A stretch of DNA of 10,957 bases from Galactobacter sp. (GTDB lineage: Bacteria; Actinomycetota; Actinomycetes; Actinomycetales; Micrococcaceae): assembly GCA_022712075.1 (NCBI GenBank), contig JALAHE010000122.1, positions 1-10,957 on the forward strand, given 5' to 3'. This document shows positions 6,654 through 10,957 of the stretch, in pieces. The position numbers were made by a program, and so were the translations under genes. The first letter of the stretch is position 1, and each line of letters starts with the position of its first letter. The notes beneath the pieces are model-generated. The model had not been told where the DNA came from. It did no database searches and saw only the letters and a list, made by a program, of their open reading frames with translations.

Positions 6654-7652
6654 TCAGTACTTCTCGGCGGCCTTGGACACGAGGTCGGCCGGGAGGGTCA
6701 GACCGATGTTCTTGGCGGCGGTCTCGTTGACGTACACGTCGTACTCGGTCTGAGTCTCGACCGGCATGGACTCGGGCTTGGCCTCGCCCTTCAGGATCTT
6801 GGCGGCCATGGCGCCGGTCTGTTCGCCGAGCTTCTCGTAGTTGATGCCAACGGTGGCGACGGCGCCGGCCTTGACGGTGCCAGCCTCGGCGCCGATGACC
6901 AGGGTCTTCTTGGACTCGGCGACCTTCACGAGGGAGGCCATGGCGGAGACGACGGCGTTGTCCGTGGGGACGTAGATCGCGTCAACGTCAAGCGAGGAGG
7001 CGGCCTGGGAGACCTCGGAGGAGGCGGAAATGCCCTTGGCCTCGATGGTCAGACCCAGCTCGGCGGCGGCGGTCTTGGCCCACTCGACCTGCACGGCGGA
7101 GTTGGACTCGGCCGAGGAGTAGACGATGCCAACGGTCTTGGCCTCGGGCTTGAGCTGCTTGATGAGCTCGAGCTGCTCCTTGACCGGGTTAGCGTCGGAG
7201 GTGCCCGTGACGTTGCCGCCCGGGGCGTCCAGGGACTTCACGAGCTTGGCGCCGACCGGATCGGTGACGGCGGTGAAGAGCACCGGGGCGGTCTTGACCG
7301 TGTTGGCGACGGCCTGAGCGGCCGGGGTCGCGATGGCGAAGACGAGGTCCGGGCTGGACTGCGCGATCTTGGTGGCCATCTGCGTCACGTTGGAGTTGTC
7401 GCCGGCACCGTTGAGCTGGTTGATCTGGAGCTTGTCGGCCGGGAAGCCGTTCGCCTCGAGGCCCTTCAGGAAGCCCTTGTTCGTGGCGTCGAGGGCGTCG
7501 TGCGTGACGAACTGCAGGATCTCGATCTTCTTCTTGGCGCCGGCATCGCCGGAGGCCGAGGAGCCGGTGGAGCCGCCGTTGCCGCAGGCGGTGGCGGTCA
7601 GGACAAGTGCGGCCGCGGCGGCCGCGACCTTGAGGCCGGTGAAACGCTTCAT
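6654..7652 (-). CDS. ABC importer substrate-binding lipoprotein (PF04392, TrpX-like)
   Basis: A 332-residue exported lipoprotein. The N-terminus has Lys-Arg, an Ala/Leu core and a lipobox ending in Cys23 (TATAC|GNGG), followed by a Gly/Ser spacer. From residue 41 it reads as an ABC_sub_bind (PF04392) periplasmic-type binding protein: KKKIEILQFVTHDALD, then SSPDLVFAIATPAAQA, ILFTAVTDPVGAKLVKSLDAP, ELIKQLKPEAKTVGIVYSSAESNS, DAIYVPTDNAVVSA, a VGINYEKLGEQTG segment, and the typical VNETAAKNIGLTLP end. In streptococci this family includes the tryptophan-uptake protein TrpX, so an aromatic or other small metabolite is possible, but the ligand is not shown here. The ATG at 7652 has AGGA 8 nt upstream. 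It is the first gene of the importer operon, behind a CRP/GlxR-like site. Confidence 0.92.
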   Translation of the reverse strand: MKRFTGLKVAAAAAALVLTATACGNGGSTGSSASGDAGAKKKIEILQFVTHDALDATNKGFLKGLEANGFPADKLQINQLNGAGDNSNVTQMATKIAQSSPDLVFAIATPAAQAVANTVKTAPVLFTAVTDPVGAKLVKSLDAPGGNVTGTSDANPVKEQLELIKQLKPEAKTVGIVYSSAESNSAVQVEWAKTAAAELGLTIEAKGISASSEVSQAASSLDVDAIYVPTDNAVVSAMASLVKVAESKKTLVIGAEAGTVKAGAVATVGINYEKLGEQTGAMAAKILKGEAKPESMPVETQTEYDVYVNETAAKNIGLTLPADLVSKAAEKY

Positions 7653-7686
7653 GGCTCTCTTCCTACTTTCAAGGGTGACGGAGTGC

Positions 7687-7702
7687 TGTGAACCATCTCA
7701 CA
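7687..7702 (-). promoter_or_regulatory. CRP/GlxR-type palindromic operator
   Basis: TGTGA-ACCATC-TCACA is a perfect match to the TGTGA-N6-TCACA consensus shared by Crp and the actinobacterial cAMP-responsive GlxR/Crp proteins. Its inner edge is 34 bp upstream of the binding-protein ATG. The operon is the only gene set it can serve, because the other neighbour reads toward it and ends at 7935. Confidence 0.65.
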
Positions 7703-7761
7703 CCTTGCCCACTCGCCCCCACAAGAAGGGAACGAATGGGGATGAGAGGCGGCCCCCAGTG

Positions 7762-7813
7762 GACAAATGGTGTCTCGCCCAAGGGGCGCATGACAAATCG
7801 TCCACGGACTTTA
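7762..7813 (-). promoter_or_regulatory. Candidate promoter and leader hairpin of the ABC operon
   Basis: Minus-strand TAAAGT (7808-7813) is a fair -10 hexamer, but no good -35 lies at the right distance. Just downstream, GACAAAT occurs twice (7762-7768 and 7792-7798, 30 bp apart) around a small hairpin, TGTC(T)CGCCC / GGGCG(CAT)GACA at 7771-7795. The direct repeat could be a regulator site. All of this is suggestive only. Confidence 0.3.
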
Positions 7814-7857
7814 CAGGCGGGTCAGAGAGCTCCATCACAGCGCACTGCAACGCACGA

Positions 7858-7889
7858 CGACGCCCGGCACCGGCGGGTGCCGGGCGTCG
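7858..7889 (-). terminator. Terminator hairpin after the monooxygenase operon
   Basis: A perfect 14-bp stem (7858-7871 with 7876-7889) with a 4-nt GGCG loop, 45 bp past the stop of the second monooxygenase. An additional 9-bp stem (7919-7927 with 7937-7945) spans the stop codon itself. No U tract follows. Together they should end the sulfur-related transcript before the importer promoter. Confidence 0.75.
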
Positions 7890-7934
7890 CGAACGCATGC
7901 TACCGGGCCGGGCGGCCCCGGCGGGTTCCCTTGG

Positions 7935-9185
7935 CTAACCCGCCGAGCCCACGCTCCACAGCAGCGGCGCGTCGGCATCGTTGACGAGCTTGTCGCCCAG
8001 GATGCGCGCCTTGTAGACCCACGGGTTGTGGGTCGCCGCCGTGCGGGCGTTGCGCCAGTGACGATCCAGGCCGGCGTTTACCGAGGTGCCAGAGGCGCCC
8101 AGCGCGTCGAAGAGGCGCGTGGCCGCGGCCGGAACCGAAGCAGAAAGCACCACCTGGCCGCGCGCGGAGGCGCGCTCGGCCGCCTGGTCCGCCTGCGCCG
8201 TCGAGCCTCCGCCACTCCAGCGGGCCTCGGCCGCGGCGGCGGCGCCCTCCAGCGCGGCGGAGACGGCGTCGACTACCGCAGCGGCGACGAACGCCTCGGC
8301 GTCCAGCTCGCCGATGACCTGCAGCAGCTGCGGGTCCCCGGCGGGGCCGGAGGCCGCGCCGTGGGAGTAGCCGCGGGCGCGCGCCTTCAGCGCGGCCGCG
8401 GCGTCGTCGGCCACGGTCCGGGCGATGCCGGCCAGCGTGGCCAGCAGCACCTGCTGGTAGAACGCGGTCTGGTAGCCGAAGCGCTCGGAACCCGGCACCA
8501 CGTGGGCGTCGAGCACCGCCGCGCCGGTGAAGACCGTGGTGCCCGTGCCCGTGGTGCGCTGACCGAAGCCGCTCCAATCGTCGCTGAGCTTCACGCCGGC
8601 GTCGTCGGTGCGGACGAGCGCGATGACGTCCTCGCCATGCTCGGGCGAGGCCGCGTACACGTCGATCCACTGCGAGAAGATGCTGCCGGTCGAGTAGTAC
8701 TTGGTGCCGTCAAGCTCCCAGTCCTCGCCCCGGCGGCTCAGCGTCGTTGATGTCAGGCCCTGCTTCGACACGGCCGCGTCGGTCCAGGCGTTGCCGACCA
8801 GCTCGCCGGCCACGAAACGCGCAAACCACGCGTCGCGCTCCGGGCCCGGGGCGGAGACCAGGCGGTCCTCCACAAACGCGAGGTGCCCGCGCAGGGCCTG
8901 GGCGGCGTTCGGATCGGCGGCGGCGACCTCGGTCAGGACCGCAAACAGCTGCGTCAGCGAGAGCCCGGCGCCGCCGAACTCGCGCGGCACGCGCAGCGCG
9001 GCGAAGCCCGCCGCGGCCAGGGCCGCCACGCCCTCGCGCGGCAGCTCGCGGGCGGCGTCGCGCTCGATCACGCCGGCGCGCAGCGTCGCGAGGGCCGGCG
9101 CGAGGCGCTCGCGGACGGCCGCGAGCTCCTCGGGGCTGGCGTGCTGACCCACCACGGTGAAGGTGGGCTCGGTGGTGATACTCAT
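7935..9185 (-). CDS. DszC/SfnB-type flavin monooxygenase, second gene (acyl-CoA dehydrogenase fold)
   Basis: A 416-residue protein with the acyl-CoA dehydrogenase fold: helical N-terminal domain (EFGGAGLSL at 69-77), beta domain (DGTKYYSTGS at 159-168, GFGQRTTGTG at 206-215) and C-terminal helical domain ending in HWRNARTAATHNP (376-388). YSTGS and the C-terminal HWRN motif mark the DszC/SfnB branch: FMNH2-dependent oxygenases of organosulfur compounds, not CoA-ester dehydrogenases. Relative to the upstream paralogue, the first His of its THSLHDP motif is Ala383 here, while the second is kept as His386. A Gly/Ser/Ala-rich stretch near 313-340 is also extra. The substrate may therefore differ. 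The ATG at 9185 has GAGGAG 8 nt upstream and lies 46 bp after the paralogue, so they are probably co-transcribed. The flavin reductase such enzymes need is not in the window. Confidence 0.85.
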   Translation of the reverse strand: MSITTEPTFTVVGQHASPEELAAVRERLAPALATLRAGVIERDAARELPREGVAALAAAGFAALRVPREFGGAGLSLTQLFAVLTEVAAADPNAAQALRGHLAFVEDRLVSAPGPERDAWFARFVAGELVGNAWTDAAVSKQGLTSTTLSRRGEDWELDGTKYYSTGSIFSQWIDVYAASPEHGEDVIALVRTDDAGVKLSDDWSGFGQRTTGTGTTVFTGAAVLDAHVVPGSERFGYQTAFYQQVLLATLAGIARTVADDAAAALKARARGYSHGAASGPAGDPQLLQVIGELDAEAFVAAAVVDAVSAALEGAAAAAEARWSGGGSTAQADQAAERASARGQVVLSASVPAAATRLFDALGASGTSVNAGLDRHWRNARTAATHNPWVYKARILGDKLVNDADAPLLWSVGSAG

Positions 9186-9231
9186 GGTGTTCTCTCCTCT
9201 ACTTGTCTCGGTGGCGGCGCGGGGGGCCGGC

Positions 9232-10485
9232 TCAGGTGTAGAGGGAGATGGGCTGGGTGGTGCCGTCGAGGAAGTAGGCGCCGACCTCGACCTTCTTGTA
9301 GTCCACCGGGTCGTGCAGCGAGTGCGTGCGGACGTTGCGCCAGTGCAGATCCAGGCCCACCTTGTTGGCGGTGGAGCCGGAGCCCGTGACGTCGAAGATG
9401 CCGGAGGCGACCTGCAGGGCCACGTCCGTCGCGGCGACCTTCAGCTCGGCGATCGCCACGGCAAACGCGCCGCGGGCCTCGTCGGAGTAGGCGGCGTCGG
9501 CATTGAGCTCGGTGTCGAAGCGGCGGAAGAGCTTCTCGGCGAGCGCGGCGACGGCGGCCGTGTGTGCCTTGAGCGCGCCGATGCGGCGCTGGAACAGCGG
9601 GTCCTTCGCGTAGACCGGGGCGTCGGAGAGGAACCAGGCGTTCGGGCGGGCCAGGAGGATCTCGCGGCCCTGGGCCAGCGCGCCCTCGGCGACGCCGAGG
9701 TAGAAGGCGCCGAAGGCCAGCTGGATGCCGGGCGTGATGAGGGTGGAGACCGGCACGTCGGTGACCGGACCCAGGACGTCCTCGTCGCGGACGGCGACGT
9801 TGGTGTAGGTGACGGAGCCGGAGCCGGTCAGGCGCTGGCCCAGGTTGTCCCAGTCGCCGCCGAGGGTGAGGCCCTCGCGCTCGCGCTCCACCACGAAGGC
9901 GAGCACCTGGCCGTCGGCGTCGCCGCCGCGCACCAGGGCGTTGATGACGATGACCTCGGCCACCGACGAACCCGTGGAGTAGCGCTTCTTGCCGTTGAGG
10001 ACCCAGCCGTCGCCGTTCTCGGCGGGGGTCAGGATGAGGTCGGGGTCGGTCGGATTGACCGAGTCGGCCCAGAGCCACTTCTCCTGCGCGGCCTTGGTCC
10101 ACCACTGACCCTGGGCCTCGGGGGCACCGTAGAAGGCGATGCCGGCCTGGTTGATGTAGTGGTAGGCCAGCAGCTGGCCCAGCGAGCCGTCCACGCGGGA
10201 GACGATGCGCACGGCCTCGAAGGCGCTCTCCCAGTGCCCGCCCGGGCCGCCGAACTCGGCCGGGACGAGGACGTCGAGGAGGCCCTCGTTGCGCAGCACC
10301 TGCACCTCGGCAAACGGCTCGGCGTTGGAGCGGTCGCGCTGCAGCACGTCCTGCTTGAGGATGGCTGCCGCGCGCTCGGCTGCGGCGCGCCAGTGGTTCA
10401 GCTCGGCGTCGGTGGCGTTGAGCGGGCGATCCTCCGTGGCGCGCCACGGGGTAAGGAAGCTGGTGGATTCGGCGGTGATGGTCAT
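9232..10485 (-). CDS. DszC/SfnB-type flavin monooxygenase, first gene (acyl-CoA dehydrogenase fold)
   Basis: A 417-residue protein, the same length I recall for Rhodococcus DszC. It has a helical N-terminal domain (PAEFGGPGGHWES at 75-87), a beta domain (LNGKKRYSTGS at 163-173, NLGQRLTGSG at 214-223) and a C-terminal helical domain with HWRNVRTHSLHDP at 381-393. His388 and His391 match the pair placed in the DszC active site, His391 being its proposed base. It should use reduced flavin and O2 to oxygenate a sulfur compound such as a sulfone, sulfonate or thioether, releasing sulfur for assimilation. DszC itself oxidises dibenzothiophene, and SfnB serves dimethylsulfone use. The substrate is not predictable. 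The ATG at 10485 has AGGAG 5 nt upstream, but that site is buried in a hairpin, and a SAM riboswitch lies further upstream. Both argue for repression when sulfur is ample. Confidence 0.88.
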   Translation of the reverse strand: MTITAESTSFLTPWRATEDRPLNATDAELNHWRAAAERAAAILKQDVLQRDRSNAEPFAEVQVLRNEGLLDVLVPAEFGGPGGHWESAFEAVRIVSRVDGSLGQLLAYHYINQAGIAFYGAPEAQGQWWTKAAQEKWLWADSVNPTDPDLILTPAENGDGWVLNGKKRYSTGSSVAEVIVINALVRGGDADGQVLAFVVEREREGLTLGGDWDNLGQRLTGSGSVTYTNVAVRDEDVLGPVTDVPVSTLITPGIQLAFGAFYLGVAEGALAQGREILLARPNAWFLSDAPVYAKDPLFQRRIGALKAHTAAVAALAEKLFRRFDTELNADAAYSDEARGAFAVAIAELKVAATDVALQVASGIFDVTGSGSTANKVGLDLHWRNVRTHSLHDPVDYKKVEVGAYFLDGTTQPISLYT

Positions 10486-10487
10486 GA

Positions 10488-10510
10488 GGGCTCCTGGGTC
10501 TGCAGGGCCC
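10488..10510 (-). promoter_or_regulatory. Hairpin sequestering the ribosome-binding site of the first monooxygenase
   Basis: GGGC-CCTG (minus strand, 10510-10503) pairs with CAGG-A-GCCC (10496-10488), giving 8 bp with one bulged A and a 6-nt loop. The whole Shine-Dalgarno AGGAG (complement of 10491-10495) is inside the stem, 5 nt from the ATG. This is what a translational OFF state looks like and is a plausible expression platform for the riboswitch upstream. The competing ON pairing is not clear to me. Confidence 0.5.
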
Positions 10511-10511
10511 G

Positions 10512-10595
10512 ACGCCGCGTGGGCGGCGTGGGCGTCTCCGGTACGGCCTGGCGTGTTCGCCCGGCCGGTGTGTGTCAGTCACGCCGGCGCACACC
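10512..10595 (-). promoter_or_regulatory. Leader linker with GC-rich hairpins between riboswitch and gene
   Basis: Two further stems are possible in the leader: GGTGTG/CACACC (10567-10572 with 10590-10595), and an element where 10511-10516 can pair with 10531-10536 or, alternatively, 10512-10517 with 10524-10529. The mutually exclusive pairings could be part of the expression platform. There is no U tract, so classical termination is not evident. Confidence 0.35.
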
Positions 10596-10605
10596 CACGG
10601 CGTTC

Positions 10606-10697
10606 CCATCGTTCCTGGCGGAAGCACCGTCCCCGCGTACAAGGCGGGGTGGTTGCTGCGATGTCGACGAGCCAGGTCTCTCGATCGCTCTGGATGG
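10606..10697 (-). ncRNA. SAM riboswitch (SAM-I clan, compact form without P4)
   Basis: Read on the minus strand, the parts occur in S-box order. P1 is CCATC (10697-10693) with GATGG (10610-10606). J1/2 is CAGA. P2 is GCGAT (10688-10684) with ATCGC (10662-10658), and inside it the terminal-loop sequence CCTGGC (10676-10671). Then comes the conserved AGCAACC (10657-10651), P3 CCCCGC/GCGGGG (10649-10644 with 10636-10631), and GGTGC (10628-10624). GCCAGG (10619-10614) is perfectly complementary to the P2 loop, reproducing the SAM-I pseudoknot. The alignment to Bacillus yitJ (AGA...TGGCCCGACGAA...AGCAACC...GGTGC...CCAG) is direct. The P4 helix expected after the pseudoknot strand is missing: only AAC separates it from P1. 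This recalls the SAM-I/IV variants. Upstream of sulfur-type monooxygenases, it should turn expression off at high SAM. Confidence 0.85.
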
Positions 10698-10957
10698 CTG
10701 GGACCAGCTCACCAGGAACGCCACGCCAGCGCATCCCGGCCCGTCACGCTTCGCCCCCGTGCGGCGCCACGCGTCACACGGCGTCACGAGACGCGGCCCC
10801 CGGAGGGCCCCGCACCCCGTGTGACACGCGGCGGCGCCCCGGTGGCGGCAAGGTAGCGGCACACCGGCGCCCCCGGGGGGGGCGTCGGGGCCGGCCCCCC
10901 CCCGCGGGGCGCCGCAGGCGCCCCGCACGGCCGCCGGGGGGAGGGGCCCCGGCGGAA
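10698..10957. other. Non-coding, very GC-rich right end with homopolymer runs and hairpins
   Basis: I find no supportable gene. Besides the inverted repeat at 10773-10825, there is a run of eight G (10875-10882), a run of nine C (10895-10903), and two strong adjacent stem-loops: 10904-10913 with 10917-10926 (10 bp, 3-nt loop) and 10931-10939 with 10947-10955 (9 bp, 7-nt loop). The stem-loops look like terminators of a gene beyond the right edge. The promoter of the monooxygenase operon should lie between about 10698 and 10770, but no recognisable -10/-35 pair is visible in this GC-rich stretch. Confidence 0.5.
10771..10829. repeat. Interrupted inverted repeat with tandem CGTCAC motifs
   Basis: GTCACACGG (10773-10781) is inverted at CCGTGTGAC (10817-10825), 9 bp, and the pairing continues past one unpaired base (10826). 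An inner GGCCC/GGGCC stem occurs at 10795-10799/10805-10809. CGTCAC also recurs at 10742, 10772 and 10782, the last two exactly 10 bp apart. It could be a regulator-binding cluster for the monooxygenase promoter or a terminator from a neighbouring gene outside the window. Confidence 0.35.

Noticed and set aside
5301..7691. Long plus-strand open frames (5301-6587 and 6597-7691)
   Set aside because: They mirror the minus-strand importer genes. Their translations are repetitive Gly/His/Asp/Arg-rich text with no family motifs, typical of the antisense frame of a GC-rich gene.
7653..7857. T-box or tryptophan-sensing leader before the TrpX-like gene
   Set aside because: There is no T-box GGTGG-type anticipatory sequence, specifier stem or Trp-rich leader peptide in the region.
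7902..7945. Separate palindromic element CCGGGCCGGGCGGCCCCGG as an attachment or mobile-element end
   Set aside because: It is low-complexity GC sequence beside the operon's stop codon. It has no direct repeats or integrase, and terminator structure explains it better.
7935..10485. Fatty-acid acyl-CoA dehydrogenases
   Set aside because: The fold matches, but YSTGS, the GQR-TG-G pattern and the C-terminal HWRN...H motif fit the DszC/SfnB oxygenases. The SAM riboswitch points to sulfur rather than lipid metabolism.
10612..10623. TTCC-GCCA-GGAA as a short P4 helix of the SAM riboswitch
   Set aside because: The same bases GCCAGG are perfectly complementary to the P2 loop CCTGGC, which is the expected pseudoknot. 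The 4-bp hairpin would exclude it, so P4 is more likely absent.
9157..10824. Plus-strand open frame of about 1.7 kb opposite the first monooxygenase
   Set aside because: It lies antisense to a clear enzyme gene and runs through the riboswitch. Its composition is that of an antisense shadow, and it has no recognisable domain.

Overview
The window is strongly GC-rich bacterial DNA with an actinobacterial character. It has GC-rich stem-loop terminators, GTG starts, a secreted resuscitation-promoting factor with a LysM tail like the Micrococcus luteus Rpf, and a CRP/GlxR-type operator. A member of the Micrococcaceae is my best guess, but it is an inference from gene content. All eight protein genes I can support lie on the minus strand, so transcription runs from the right edge to the left edge.

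From right to left. (1) 10957-10486 is a long non-coding leader. It carries a SAM-sensing riboswitch of the SAM-I clan (10606-10697) and, at its 3' end, a hairpin that buries the Shine-Dalgarno sequence of the next gene. (2) 10485-7935 holds two tandem flavin-dependent monooxygenases of the DszC/SfnB branch of the acyl-CoA dehydrogenase fold, probably one operon. With the SAM riboswitch in front, this looks like a sulfur-scavenging unit switched off when SAM, and therefore sulfur, is plentiful. (3) 7652-4787 is a three-gene ABC importer: lipoprotein binding protein, permease, ATPase. It belongs to the TrpX/TrpY/TrpZ-like family, has a perfect TGTGA-N6-TCACA palindrome upstream, a stem-loop between the first and second genes, and an 8-nt overlap between the second and third. 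(4) 4422-3634 encodes Rpf, a secreted peptidoglycan-cleaving factor, behind a structured 360-nt upstream region. (5) 3436-2027 is a sugar:H+ symporter of the MFS with two near-identical 13-bp repeats just before its start. (6) 1901-960 is a membrane cytochrome b-type protein with no visible partner dehydrogenase. (7) 843-82 is an HSD10-like short-chain dehydrogenase, followed by a strong terminator.

The units are mostly independent, each bounded by a GC-rich hairpin. In several hairpins the only mismatch becomes a G-U pair in minus-strand RNA, which supports the strand assignment. The most interesting part is the right-hand 2.9 kb: a compact SAM riboswitch without the usual P4 helix, a likely translational expression platform, and two diverged monooxygenase paralogues with no flavin reductase in view. 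No CRISPR array, transposase, tRNA or rRNA was seen.
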